A program made the position numbers and the translations under genes. Shown here one piece after another: positions 8,291-17,026 of a DNA stretch of 64,000 nt (position 1 is its first letter; every line of letters starts with the position of its first letter). The notes under the pieces were generated by a model that had not been told where the DNA came from, searched no databases, and saw only the letters and a list, made by a program, of their open reading frames with translations. The stretch comes from Klebsiella quasivariicola (GTDB lineage Bacteria > Pseudomonadota > Gammaproteobacteria > Enterobacterales > Enterobacteriaceae): positions 1,550,001 through 1,614,000 of the forward strand of contig NZ_CP022823.1 in the NCBI RefSeq assembly GCF_002269255.1, given 5' to 3'.

Positions 8291-8317
8291 TAAAAAAAAG
8301 CCGGGCATTGCCCGGCT
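8291..8317 (-). terminator. Terminator of nupC
   Basis: Hairpin AGCCGGGCA/TGCCCGGCT, followed on the minus strand by an unbroken T8 run. It lies between convergent pdeA and nupC; the long T-run is on the nupC side. Confidence 0.85.
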
Positions 8318-8334
8318 CAGATGATTGACGTGTA

Positions 8335-9537
8335 TTACAGAACCAGTGCCGCAATGGAAGCGGACAGCACGCTGACCAGCGTGGAGCCGTAAACCAGCTT
8401 CAGGCCGAAGCGAGATACCACGTTGCCCTGTTCTTCGTTCAAGCCTTTGATCGCCCCGGCGATGATACCGATAGACGAGAAGTTGGCGAAGGAAACCAGG
8501 AAGATGGAGATAATGCCTTCCGCGCGTGGAGAGAGCGTTGAGGCGATTTTCTGCAGATCCATCATGGCGACGAATTCATTGGAGACCAGCTTAGTGGCCA
8601 TAATACTGCCCACCTGCAGTGCTTCGCTTGCCGGCACGCCCATCACCCAGGCGACCGGGTAGAAGATATAGCCGAGGATCCCCTGGAAGGAGATGCTGTA
8701 ACCAAACCAGCCGGTCACGGTGGCGAACAGCGCGTTCAGCGCGGAGATCAGTGCGATAAAACCGATCAGCATCGCTGCCACGATGATCGCAACTTTAAAG
8801 CCCGCCAGAATATACTCGCCCAGCATTTCGAAGAAGCTTTGACCTTCGTGCAGATTCGACATCTGCAGATTTTCTTCACTTTGTTCCACGCGGTACGGGT
8901 TAATCAATGACAGCACGATAAAGGTGCTGAACATGTTTAGCACCAGCGCCGCGACGACATATTTCGGCTGCAGCATGGTCATGTACGCGCCTACGATGGA
9001 CATCGACACGGTAGACATCGCCGTCGCCGCCATGGTGTACATGCGGTTGCGCGACATTTTGCCGAGAATATCTTTATACGCGATAAAGTTTTCCGACTGA
9101 CCGAGGATCAGCGAGCTCACGGCGTTGAAGGACTCCAGCTTGCCCATACCGTTGACTTTTGACAGAACGGTACCGATAGCGCGGATGACAATCGGCAGGA
9201 TACGAATATGCTGCAAAATACCAATCAACGCGGAAATGAAGACGATAGGGCACAGAACCTTAAGGAAGAAGAAGGCCAGACCTTTGTCGTTCATGCTGCC
9301 GAACACGAAGTTTGTCCCTTCGTTGGCAAAGCCGAGGAGTTTTTCAAACATCTCGGAGAAGCCTTTCACAAAACCCAGACCAATATCGGAGTTCAGGAAG
9401 AACCAGGCCAGCAGGACTTCAATGACAAGCAGTTGAACAACATAACGAATACGGATCTTTTTACGGTCATGACTGACCAACAGGGCCAGTATAGCCACCA
9501 CAACGATCGCGAGGACAAAATGCAAGACGCGGTCCAT
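8335..9537 (-). CDS. nupC: NupC, proton-coupled nucleoside transporter
   Basis: An inner-membrane concentrative nucleoside transporter (CNT family) of 400 residues. It imports pyrimidine nucleosides and adenosine with protons. Typical CNT stretches are visible: SLILGQSENFIAYKD, GVPASEALQVGSIMATKLVS and a C-terminal SFANFSSIGIIAGAIKGL. The start at 9537 is preferred over the in-frame ATG at 9576 because GGAG lies 6 bases before it and MDRVLHFVLA matches the E. coli N-terminus. In E. coli the gene is under CRP and CytR; I could not mark convincing sites here. Confidence 0.96.
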   Translation of the reverse strand: MDRVLHFVLAIVVVAILALLVSHDRKKIRIRYVVQLLVIEVLLAWFFLNSDIGLGFVKGFSEMFEKLLGFANEGTNFVFGSMNDKGLAFFFLKVLCPIVFISALIGILQHIRILPIVIRAIGTVLSKVNGMGKLESFNAVSSLILGQSENFIAYKDILGKMSRNRMYTMAATAMSTVSMSIVGAYMTMLQPKYVVAALVLNMFSTFIVLSLINPYRVEQSEENLQMSNLHEGQSFFEMLGEYILAGFKVAIIVAAMLIGFIALISALNALFATVTGWFGYSISFQGILGYIFYPVAWVMGVPASEALQVGSIMATKLVSNEFVAMMDLQKIASTLSPRAEGIISIFLVSFANFSSIGIIAGAIKGLNEEQGNVVSRFGLKLVYGSTLVSVLSASIAALVL

Positions 9538-9815
9538 AGTTGCTCCAAATATGAGGCAGGTTAAATTTCCGTGCACATTCTATGCAACGGCTTTAAAGAA
9601 AACGAGATCAATTGCACACTATTGCAAGGAACTGTGACCAATGGCAAAAATAGTGATCAAACATCCACTTTTGTTATGTTACGTAAAGGTTTTAAAAGTT
9701 GCATTCTTGTACTATTCTTAATAGCGGGCTCGATCTCGTTTTCTGACGCCCGTATTTCATTTCCGGCCAGCAATTGTTCCCTTCTATCACAGCAATCATT
9801 ATCTCCATCCCAAAT

Positions 9816-9834
9816 GAACTTGATAATCATTCGC
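9816..9834. promoter_or_regulatory. Candidate Fur box upstream of mntH
   Basis: GATAATCATT at 9822-9831 sits inside a 19-bp window that matches 14 of 19 positions of the Fur consensus GATAATGATAATCATTATC. mntH of E. coli and Salmonella is iron- and manganese-repressed, so a Fur site is expected. Confidence 0.6.
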
Positions 9835-9849
9835 ATTTTGATAGCATGA

Positions 9850-9869
9850 AACATAGCAAAGGCTATATT
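9850..9869. promoter_or_regulatory. MntR operator of mntH
   Basis: Inverted repeat AACATAGC-AAAG-GCTATATT, almost the E. coli mntH MntR box, with the second arm differing by one base from the first. It is 14 bases upstream of the mntH start, where bound Mn-MntR would block transcription. Confidence 0.8.
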
Positions 9870-9883
9870 TCCAGAGGCAGAAG

Positions 9884-11125
9884 ATGACTAGCAGTCGCGT
9901 TGAGAATAGCAGTAGTCGCGCCGCACGCAAGGTGAAGCTCGCCTTAATGGGGCCAGCCTTCGTCGCTGCCATTGGCTATATCGATCCCGGTAATTTCGCC
10001 ACAAACATTCAGGCCGGCGCCAGCTTTGGCTATCAGTTGCTATGGGTGGTGGTGTGGGCCAACCTGATGGCGATGCTGATCCAGGTGCTCTCTGCCAAAC
10101 TGGGCATAGCCACCGGCAAAAACCTGGCCGAGCAGATCCGCGATCATTACCCGCGACCAGTGGTGTGGTTTTACTGGGTACAGGCAGAAATTATTGCCAT
10201 GGCCACCGATCTGGCTGAATTTATCGGCGCCGCGATCGGCTTTAAACTGGTGCTGGGCGTGTCGCTCCTGCAGGGAGCGGTGCTGACCGGAGTGGCAACG
10301 TTCCTGATCCTGATGTTGCAGCGGCGTGGACAAAAACCGCTTGAAAAGGTGATCGGCGGGCTGCTGCTGTTTGTCGCTGTGGCCTATGTCGTGGAGTTAA
10401 TCTTTTCTCAGCCTGCGCTGGCTCCCCTGACTAAAGGGCTGGTGATCCCGACGCTGCCCAACGGCGAAGCGGTATTCCTGGCCGCCGGGGTGCTGGGCGC
10501 GACCATCATGCCGCACGTTATCTACTTACACTCCTCGCTTACTCAGCATCTGCACGGCGGGACGCGGAAAGAGCGCTATAACGCGACCCGCTGGGATGTG
10601 GCGATCGCCATGACTATTGCCGGGTTCGTCAATCTGGCGATGATGGCAACGGCCGCCGCGGCGTTCCATTTTAATGGCCATACCGGCGTGGCCGATCTCG
10701 ATCAGGCCTACAGGACGCTGGAGCCGCTGTTGAGCCACGCGGCGGCGACTATCTTTGGTCTCAGTCTGGTCGCCGCAGGCTTGTCGTCGACGGTGGTGGG
10801 CACGCTGGCAGGCCAGGTCGTGATGCAGGGATTCATCCGTTTTCATATTCCGCTGTGGTTTCGCCGGGCGGTCACCATGCTGCCGTCGTTTGTGGTGATC
10901 CTGCTGGGGCTGGATCCTACGCGCATTCTGGTAATGAGTCAGGTCCTGCTGAGCTTTGGTATTGCACTTGCCCTGGTGCCGCTGCTGATATTTACCAGCA
11001 ATGCGAAACTGATGGGAGATTTAGTGAATTCCCGTTGGGTGAGAGGTATTGGCTGGGCCATTGTGGTTATCGTGGTGAGTCTCAACGGCTGGTTAATTGT
11101 GGGGTCGCTGCTCGGGGTGGCGTAA
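9884..11125 (+). CDS. mntH: MntH, NRAMP-family manganese/divalent metal importer
   Basis: A 413-residue inner-membrane NRAMP transporter that imports Mn(II) (and Fe(II)) with protons. The metal-binding DPGN (Asp34-Asn37) in helix 1 and the MPH motif in ATIMPHVIYLHSS of helix 6 are intact. About eleven membrane segments are evident. Manganese import supports oxidative-stress resistance. The upstream region holds Fur-like and MntR sites, giving dual metal control. The gene is divergent from nupC as in E. coli. Confidence 0.96.
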   Translation: MTSSRVENSSSRAARKVKLALMGPAFVAAIGYIDPGNFATNIQAGASFGYQLLWVVVWANLMAMLIQVLSAKLGIATGKNLAEQIRDHYPRPVVWFYWVQAEIIAMATDLAEFIGAAIGFKLVLGVSLLQGAVLTGVATFLILMLQRRGQKPLEKVIGGLLLFVAVAYVVELIFSQPALAPLTKGLVIPTLPNGEAVFLAAGVLGATIMPHVIYLHSSLTQHLHGGTRKERYNATRWDVAIAMTIAGFVNLAMMATAAAAFHFNGHTGVADLDQAYRTLEPLLSHAAATIFGLSLVAAGLSSTVVGTLAGQVVMQGFIRFHIPLWFRRAVTMLPSFVVILLGLDPTRILVMSQVLLSFGIALALVPLLIFTSNAKLMGDLVNSRWVRGIGWAIVVIVVSLNGWLIVGSLLGVA

Positions 11126-11149
11126 TTCATTACCCGTGCTGGTTAAAGT

Positions 11150-11175
11150 AAAGGGGAGCCAATAGGCTCCCCTTT
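11150..11175. terminator. Bidirectional terminator between mntH and ypeC
   Basis: Hairpin AAAGGGGAGCC-AATA-GGCTCCCCTTT between the convergent genes. The stem ends in A/T runs on both sides, though these are short. Confidence 0.7.
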
Positions 11176-11185
11176 AAGTCTGTTG

Positions 11186-11545
11186 TTAGTGATGGCCATG
11201 TCCATGCCCGTGACCGCGCCCACCCGGGCCGCGTCCCCAGCCGCCGCGGTGGTCGTCGCGGTCGCTCCAGCCCGCACGATAGCCGCGCTCCCAGGCTTTA
11301 TTTTTGCCCTTATCCCAGCCGCGGTGCCAGCCGTTGTCATGACGATGCCAACGGTTATCACGCCATTCATAGTGACGACGCCAGTAATCACGGTCGCGCC
11401 AGCCGCCACCGTCCCAGTAGTTACCGTAATTGTCACGATCGCCTATTTGTAATTTTACCGATGGCAGCAGGGTGATTTCACCAGCGTTAGCGACTAGTGG
11501 CGCTGCGGCCAGCAGTACTGCTGCCAGAATCAGTGACCTGAACAT
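11186..11545 (-). CDS. ypeC: YpeC, small secreted protein (DUF2502) with His/Gly-rich tail
   Basis: A 119-residue protein beginning MFRSLILAAVLL with a signal peptide that is probably cleaved after ANA. The mature part is highly charged and aromatic: repeated W-R-D-R-D-Y and HDNGWHRGWD blocks, then an alternating Gly-His tail. The start at 11545 follows AAGGAGAAGAGT, better than the in-frame ATG five codons upstream. E. coli YpeC is at the same place beside mntH and lacks so long a Gly-His tail. The periplasmic function is unknown; the tail could bind metal ions, which is inference. Confidence 0.88.
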   Translation of the reverse strand: MFRSLILAAVLLAAAPLVANAGEITLLPSVKLQIGDRDNYGNYWDGGGWRDRDYWRRHYEWRDNRWHRHDNGWHRGWDKGKNKAWERGYRAGWSDRDDHRGGWGRGPGGRGHGHGHGHH

Positions 11546-11675
11546 ACTCTTCTCCTTCACGATCGGGGCCGTAAGCGGCCTGTTAACCTGATATTACGGG
11601 CCGGTAAAGACCCGTCGCATCGGACGAACTCCGAAAGCACAGAAAAGAGCACTTTTTGCTAAAGTAACATTTGCT

Positions 11676-12668
11676 TTACAGTTCAAGGATGGCATCGATG
11701 GCCGCGCATTCCTCGGCGCTGAAATGACGATTCTGTAGCATGCCGACCGCATCATCCAGCTGTGCGGTTTTACTGGCGCCGATCAACACAGAGGTGACTT
11801 TCTCCTCGCGCAGCACCCAGGCCAGAGCCATCTGCGACAGCTTCTGCCCGCGCGCTTCCGCCAGGGCATTCAGCTGACGGATTTTATCTACTTTGGCGGC
11901 GGTGAGTTGCTCCGGCTGCAGAAAGCGGCTGCTGCTGGCGGCGCGCGAGTCGGCCGGGATACCGTTCAGATAGCGATCGGTAAGCTGTCCGCCGGCCAGC
12001 GGTGAAAACGCTATGCTTCCCACCCCTTCCGTCTGCAGAAAATCTAATAGACCCTCTTCCACTCCACGTTCAAACATCGAGTAGCGAGGCTGGTGAATGA
12101 TGCAGGGCGTACCGAGGTCGTTAAGGATCTTCACCGCCTCCCGCGCCTGGGGCAGAGGATAGTTGGAAATGCCGACGTACAGCGCTTTACCCTGACGGAC
12201 CAGATGATCGAGCGCACGCATCGTTTCCATTAGCGGCGTCTGTGGATCAGGCCGGTGATGGTAAAAAATATCGACGTATTCCAGCCCCATGCGTTTAAGG
12301 CTCTGGTTAAGACTGGCCACCAGATATTTACGTGATCCCCAGTCGCCGTAAGGGCCGTCCCACATGGTGTAACCTGCTTTGGTGGAGATGATCAACTCAT
12401 CGCGATAGGGCAGGAGCGACTCTTTCAGGATGCGGCCAAAATTGCTCTCCGCCGAACCCGGCGGCGGCCCATAGTTATTGGCCAAATCGAAATGGGTAAT
12501 ACCGAGATCAAAGGCGTGCAGGAGCATCTGACGGCTGATCTCCACGCGTGTTTCATCACCAAAGTTGTGCCACAGACCAAGGGAAATTGCCGGCAGCTGC
12601 AGGCCGCTGCGTCCGCAACGGCGATACTCCATCGTTTGATATCGCGTGGTACTTGCCTGGTAAACCAT
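11676..12668 (-). CDS. Aldo/keto reductase, YghZ/Gpr-like
   Basis: A 330-residue NADPH-dependent aldo-keto reductase with the TIM-barrel family motifs: GITHFDLANNYGPPPGSAE (catalytic Asp and Tyr), ELIISTKAGY (catalytic Lys), YVDIFYHHRPD (His), and the C-terminal cofactor site VLIGASKTAQ. It is most like E. coli YghZ, an L-glyceraldehyde-3-phosphate reductase, but differs enough that the substrate should be left open. The start at 12668 has GGAGGAAGA directly before ATG; an in-frame ATG at 12716 lacks such a site. It is divergent from ipdC, so a role in aldehyde removal, including the indoleacetaldehyde that IpdC makes, is possible but only inferred. Confidence 0.85.
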   Translation of the reverse strand: MVYQASTTRYQTMEYRRCGRSGLQLPAISLGLWHNFGDETRVEISRQMLLHAFDLGITHFDLANNYGPPPGSAESNFGRILKESLLPYRDELIISTKAGYTMWDGPYGDWGSRKYLVASLNQSLKRMGLEYVDIFYHHRPDPQTPLMETMRALDHLVRQGKALYVGISNYPLPQAREAVKILNDLGTPCIIHQPRYSMFERGVEEGLLDFLQTEGVGSIAFSPLAGGQLTDRYLNGIPADSRAASSSRFLQPEQLTAAKVDKIRQLNALAEARGQKLSQMALAWVLREEKVTSVLIGASKTAQLDDAVGMLQNRHFSAEECAAIDAILEL

Positions 12669-12690
12669 TCTTCCTCCGCAGATAAAACAG

Positions 12691-12764
12691 GGTGTGTATA
12701 CGTTTACACTAATCAATGTTTTGCGTGGAGTACACTGCTTTTTCGGCGTAATTATTGCTTTACA
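12691..12764. promoter_or_regulatory. Candidate TyrR boxes in the divergent AKR/ipdC region
   Basis: The TyrR consensus is TGTAAA-N6-TTTACA. CGTAAT-N6-TTTACA at 12747-12764 matches 10 of 12 positions. Two weaker candidates lie at 12717-12734 (7 of 12) and 12691-12708 (perfect right half TTTACA). ipdC of Enterobacter and Pantoea relatives is activated by TyrR with aromatic amino acids, which makes the best site believable. Confidence 0.5.
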
Positions 12765-12848
12765 CTGCCATTATCGTCCCCCTTCTGGACAGGCGGATCG
12801 CTTATTCAATACTCAAATTACACCTGCGCCACAATGAGGATAATGGAT

Positions 12849-14510
12849 ATGCAACCGACCTACACTATTGGGGATTATCTGCTGGATCGCCTCGTCGACT
12901 GCGGTATTGACCGCTTGTTCGGCGTGCCGGGAGATTACAACTTACAGTTTCTCGACCGCGTCATTGCGCATAATGCGTTGGGGTGGGTCGGCTGCGCCAA
13001 CGAGCTGAATGCGGCGTATGCTGCTGACGGTTATGCGCGCATCAAAGGCGCCGGTGCGCTGCTGACCACCTACGGCGTCGGCGAACTGAGCGCGCTGAAC
13101 GGCATTGCGGGGAGCTATGCCGAGCATATTCCGGTGCTGCATATCGTCGGGGCGCCCTCTACCGGTGCCCAGCAGCGTGGCGAACTGCTGCACCATACTC
13201 TTGGCGACGGCGATTTTCGCCATTTCGCCCGCATGAGCGAGCAGATCACCTGTAGCCAGGCGCTGCTGACCGCCGGTAACGCCTGCCATGAAATCGACCG
13301 CGTTCTGCGCGACATGCTGACGCATCATCGGCCCGGCTATCTGATGCTGCCGGCCGATGTCGCCAGAGCAGCAGCGATTGCGCCGGCCCAGCGCTTGCAG
13401 GTGGACGCGACCCCGGCGGATGAAAACCAACTGGCCGGATTCAGCGAACATGCCAGTCGCCTGCTGCGGGGCAGTCGACGCATTTCCCTGCTGGCAGACT
13501 TCCTGGCGCAACGCTATGGTCTGCAGAACACGCTCCAGGCGTGGGTGGCGAAAACCCCCATTGCCCACGCGACGATGTTAATGGGCAAGGGGTTGTTCGA
13601 TGAGCAGCAGCGCGGTTTTGTCGGGACCTACAGCGGGATTGCCAGCGCGCCGCAGACCCGGGAGGCGATCGAAAATGCCGACACCATCATCTGTATCGGT
13701 ACGCGCTTCACCGACACCATCACCGCGGGATTTACCCAGCATCTGGCGCGGGAGAAGACCATAGAGATCCAGCCCTTCGCCGTCAGGGTGGGTGATCACT
13801 GGTTCAGCGGCGTGCCGATGGATCAGGCTCTGGCTGCGCTGATGACACTCTCCGCTCCGCTGGCGGCGGAGTGGGCGGCGCCTCAGGTCGTGCCACCGGA
13901 AGTGGAAGAGGAGGCCGAAGGCGAGTTAACCCAGAAGAATTTCTGGTCGACAGTGCAGGATGCGCTGCGCCCCGGCGATATTATCCTCGCCGATCAGGGG
14001 ACGGCGGCATTTGGCATCGCGGCGCTAAAGCTGCCGTCAGAGGCATCCCTGATCGTCCAGCCGCTATGGGGTTCGATTGGTTTTACCCTTCCGGCCGCGT
14101 ATGGCGCGCAAACCGCGGCAGCAGAGCGGCGGGTGGTGCTGATCGTCGGCGATGGTGCCGCCCAGCTGACGATCCAGGAGATGGGCTCTATGCTTCGCGA
14201 TAAACAAAAGCCGCTTATTTTGCTGCTCAATAATGAAGGGTATACCGTAGAGCGAGCTATTCATGGCCCTGAGCAGCGCTACAATGACATTGCCCTGTGG
14301 GACTGGCAGCGGCTGCCGGAAGCTTTTGCCCCGGACGTTGCCTCGCGCTGTTGGCGGGTCACGCACACGGCTGAGTTACGGGAAGCGATGGCGGAAAGCA
14401 TCACCTCCGATACCCTTACCCTGGTCGAGGTGATGCTGCCGAAAATGGATATCCCCGATTTCCTGCGCGCGGTGACCCAGGCGCTGGAGGAGCGAAACAG
14501 CCGCGTTTAG
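12849..14510 (+). CDS. ipdC: Indolepyruvate/phenylpyruvate decarboxylase
   Basis: A thiamine-diphosphate enzyme of 553 residues that decarboxylates indole-3-pyruvate to indole-3-acetaldehyde, a step in tryptophan-to-indoleacetate conversion; phenylpyruvate may also be used. The N-terminal PYR domain has GCANELNAAYAADGYARIKG with the cofactor-activating Glu. The C-terminal TPP domain has GDGAAQLTIQEMGSMLRDKQ and NNEGYTVERAIHG. The sequence closely resembles Enterobacter cloacae IpdC. The start at 12849 (MQPTYTIGDY) is 8 bases after GAGGA; ATGs at 12834 and 12843 are less well placed. The last 4 bases overlap the convergent yfeO gene. It is absent from this place in E. coli. Confidence 0.9.
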   Translation: MQPTYTIGDYLLDRLVDCGIDRLFGVPGDYNLQFLDRVIAHNALGWVGCANELNAAYAADGYARIKGAGALLTTYGVGELSALNGIAGSYAEHIPVLHIVGAPSTGAQQRGELLHHTLGDGDFRHFARMSEQITCSQALLTAGNACHEIDRVLRDMLTHHRPGYLMLPADVARAAAIAPAQRLQVDATPADENQLAGFSEHASRLLRGSRRISLLADFLAQRYGLQNTLQAWVAKTPIAHATMLMGKGLFDEQQRGFVGTYSGIASAPQTREAIENADTIICIGTRFTDTITAGFTQHLAREKTIEIQPFAVRVGDHWFSGVPMDQALAALMTLSAPLAAEWAAPQVVPPEVEEEAEGELTQKNFWSTVQDALRPGDIILADQGTAAFGIAALKLPSEASLIVQPLWGSIGFTLPAAYGAQTAAAERRVVLIVGDGAAQLTIQEMGSMLRDKQKPLILLLNNEGYTVERAIHGPEQRYNDIALWDWQRLPEAFAPDVASRCWRVTHTAELREAMAESITSDTLTLVEVMLPKMDIPDFLRAVTQALEERNSRV

Positions 14511-15742
14511 TCGGTATGTCGTTTAGCAATCATCAATGGCCTCCCGGCCAGTAACAGCCAGGCCGGGAGCATCACAATGCACAGCAGCGGCAGCAGAGTC
14601 GTATCCGGGACCACCACGGCGGCCATAAACAGGCTCAGCCAGCCGTCGCGGGTGACGACCAGCACCATGCCGAGGATCGCACAGGAGACGGTGATCGCCG
14701 CCGGTACGGCGTCAACGTGGGCATGCAGCATCAGCCCCAGCGCTACCCCGACGAAGACCGCCGGGAAAATCCGTCCGCCGCGAAAGCCACAGGCCGAGGC
14801 GAGAACCAGTGCCGCAAGCTTCACCAGCGCGATAAGCAGAAAATCGGCAGCGGTCAGCGTCTGGCTGAAGGCCAGCTGCTGCATCTCATCCAGTCCCTTA
14901 AACAGAGTGACATGCCCGCCAATGGTTCCGAGGATCCCCAGCAGCAATCCGCCAATGCCCAGAGTCAGGATTGGGTTTTTCAGCCGATGCATCAGGGTAT
15001 GCAAACGCGGCAGGCACCACACGGCAACCATACCGACGGCGATCGCAATCAGGGCAACGATGATGCCGCTGATGATATCGACGAAGCGCATCTGGACATA
15101 GTGCGGAATGGGTAGCGAGAACTGAGGATGGAAAAACAATCGGGTGGTCAGCGCGCCAGCGGCGGCAGCGAGCAGCGGGGCAAACAGACGATCCCACAGC
15201 GGGGTATCATTATTGCTGTTGAGGGTTTGCGAAAAAATCAGCGCGGCAGCCACCGGGGTGCCGAAGAGGGCGCCGATAGTGCCTGAGGCCGCGAGAATGG
15301 TCCAGTCCAGTGAACTGACGCGTGGGAACAGCCGCGAGCCGATAGCGACGGCCAGCGCAATATTCACCACCATAATCGGATGCTCCGGGCCGAGGCTGAC
15401 GCCGCCGGCGAGGCCAAGGATCAGCGCTGCCAGTAGTCCGGGCAGCGCGCCGGAGGCTATAGGAGCGCCAATGAGCGATTCCGTTGCCGGATCCGGCCCG
15501 GCGTGACCGGGGCTGTAGCGAACCACCAGGCCCACGGCCAGACCTGTCGCGGTGAGCATAGCGATGATCCACAATGGGCTGTCGGCGCTCACCCCAAACT
15601 GTCCTGGCAGATTACTCCACAGCACCTGCTGCAGTAGCGCGGCAACTTTCATCGCGACAATCAGGACCAGACTGGAGGCGATACCAATCAGGATGGCTGG
15701 CACCGACAGGATCAGCATTGTTCTGGCGCGAGGATGGAGCAT
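14507..15742 (-). CDS. yfeO: YfeO, ClC-type chloride/ion channel family membrane protein
   Basis: A 411-residue membrane protein of the voltage-gated chloride channel (ClC) family, matching E. coli YfeO. ClC hallmarks are present: GGVSLGPEHPIM (the GxxGPE-type selectivity segment), FGTPVAAALIF, and GFRGGRIFPAVFVG. Ion specificity and direction are not established. The start at 15742 (MLHPRARTML) follows AAGGA; the in-frame ATG ten codons upstream is less likely. Its stop overlaps ipdC tail to tail. Confidence 0.9.
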   Translation of the reverse strand: MLHPRARTMLILSVPAILIGIASSLVLIVAMKVAALLQQVLWSNLPGQFGVSADSPLWIIAMLTATGLAVGLVVRYSPGHAGPDPATESLIGAPIASGALPGLLAALILGLAGGVSLGPEHPIMVVNIALAVAIGSRLFPRVSSLDWTILAASGTIGALFGTPVAAALIFSQTLNSNNDTPLWDRLFAPLLAAAAGALTTRLFFHPQFSLPIPHYVQMRFVDIISGIIVALIAIAVGMVAVWCLPRLHTLMHRLKNPILTLGIGGLLLGILGTIGGHVTLFKGLDEMQQLAFSQTLTAADFLLIALVKLAALVLASACGFRGGRIFPAVFVGVALGLMLHAHVDAVPAAITVSCAILGMVLVVTRDGWLSLFMAAVVVPDTTLLPLLCIVMLPAWLLLAGRPLMIAKRHTD

Positions 15743-16005
15743 GAAAAGGTCCTTGTCAAAGTTCTGGAGCACTACTTTGCCTTCGTCGGCCGGGACCGTC
15801 GATGCAAATGGTGCTGAAACGATAAAGTTAAGGTGGCGTCTGATATCCGGTGCGTCCTTTACAGGCTACTTTGCATAGATTACAAACTAAATGTGACCTG
15901 TGTCGCTAAACAAGGGGCGTCTGCGCGTTGGACGTTGTTGTTAAGCCGCCATGAATTTACAGTGTGCCAAAAGATTTATTTTGACTTTAGCGGAGCCGTA
16001 ACGGA

Positions 16006-16971
16006 ATGACAAAATTTGCTTTAGTAGGAGATGTCGGGGGGACAAATGCCCGCCTGGCGCTATGTGATCTGGCGAGCGGAGAGATCTCTCGTGCAAAGAC
16101 CTATTCCGGGCTCGATTTTCCTAGTCTGGAGGCGGTGGTGCGCGTCTATCTGGAGGAGCACCAGGTGACGGTCAAGGAAGGTTGTATCGCCATCGCCTGC
16201 CCGATCACCGGCGACTGGGTGGCCATGACCAACCATACCTGGGCTTTCTCTATCGCCGAGATGAAGCGCAACCTTGGCTTTGCGCACCTGGAGATTATTA
16301 ACGATTTTACCGCCGTTTCAATGGCCATTCCGATGCTCAAAGCTGAACACCTCATTCAGTTTGGCGGCAGCGCGCCGGTAGCCGGCAAACCGATCGCCGT
16401 GTATGGTGCCGGAACCGGGCTGGGCGTGGCACATCTGGTCCACGTTGATAAGCGTTGGGTCAGCCTGCCGGGCGAAGGCGGCCATGTCGATTTTGCGCCG
16501 AATAGCGAAGAAGAGGGGATTATTCTGGAAGAGCTGCGCGCTGAGCTGGGACATGTCTCCGCAGAACGCGTGCTTTCCGGTCCGGGACTGGTCAATTTGT
16601 ACCGTGCGATTGTCAAATCGGATGGCCGACTGCCAGAGAACCTGCAGCCGCGCGAGGTGACTGAGCGGGCGCTGGCTGACAGCTGCACCGACTGCCGCCG
16701 GGCGTTGTCGCTGTTCTGCGTCATTATGGGGCGCTTTGGCGGTAACCTGGCGCTGACTCTGGGGACGTTTGGCGGGGTGTATATCGCCGGAGGCATCGTG
16801 CCACGCTTCCTGGAGTTTTTTAAAGCCTCCGGCTTCCGCGGCGGCTTTGAAGATAAAGGCCGTTTCAAAGCCTATGTCCAGGATATTCCGGTTTACCTGA
16901 TCGTACATGATAATCCAGGTCTGCTGGGCTCTGGCGCCCATCTGCGCCAGACGCTGGGCCAGGTGCTTTAA
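16006..16971 (+). CDS. glk: Glucokinase
   Basis: A cytoplasmic ATP-dependent glucokinase of 321 residues, phosphorylating free glucose to glucose-6-phosphate. The phosphate-1 motif GDVGGTNARLALCD (residues 8-21), the sugar-binding LEIINDFTAV with its Asp near residue 100, the phosphate-2 segment YGAGTGLGVAHL and the EGGHVDFAPN motif are all there. The length equals E. coli Glk. It sits alone between the divergent yfeO and the convergent pyrSR genes, ending at paired hairpins. Confidence 0.96.
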   Translation: MTKFALVGDVGGTNARLALCDLASGEISRAKTYSGLDFPSLEAVVRVYLEEHQVTVKEGCIAIACPITGDWVAMTNHTWAFSIAEMKRNLGFAHLEIINDFTAVSMAIPMLKAEHLIQFGGSAPVAGKPIAVYGAGTGLGVAHLVHVDKRWVSLPGEGGHVDFAPNSEEEGIILEELRAELGHVSAERVLSGPGLVNLYRAIVKSDGRLPENLQPREVTERALADSCTDCRRALSLFCVIMGRFGGNLALTLGTFGGVYIAGGIVPRFLEFFKASGFRGGFEDKGRFKAYVQDIPVYLIVHDNPGLLGSGAHLRQTLGQVL

Positions 16972-16983
16972 GCGTATTTCCTC

Positions 16984-17026
16984 CCGGGCTACCGCCGTAG
17001 CCCGGACGGCGGAGCTCTCCGCCGTC
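16984..17026. repeat. Tandem hairpins (REP-like) between glk and pyrR
   Basis: Two perfect hairpins in a row: CCGGGCTAC/GTAGCCCGG with a 4-base loop (16984-17005), and GACGGCGGAG/CTCCGCCGTC with a 2-base loop (17005-17026). The first resembles enterobacterial REP palindromes (GTAGCCCGG core). There is no T-run, so they probably protect 3' ends or cause Rho-assisted stops for the two convergent genes. Confidence 0.7.

Noticed and set aside
9600..9680. CRP or CytR sites upstream of nupC
   Set aside because: TGTGA and GTGATCA half-sites occur, but no pair with correct spacing reaches a convincing match, although E. coli nupC is CRP/CytR controlled.
12492..12848. N-terminal extension of ipdC by 119 codons
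   Set aside because: The extension lies inside the divergent reductase gene and the control region; homologues start at MQPTYT-like sequence with a ribosome site.
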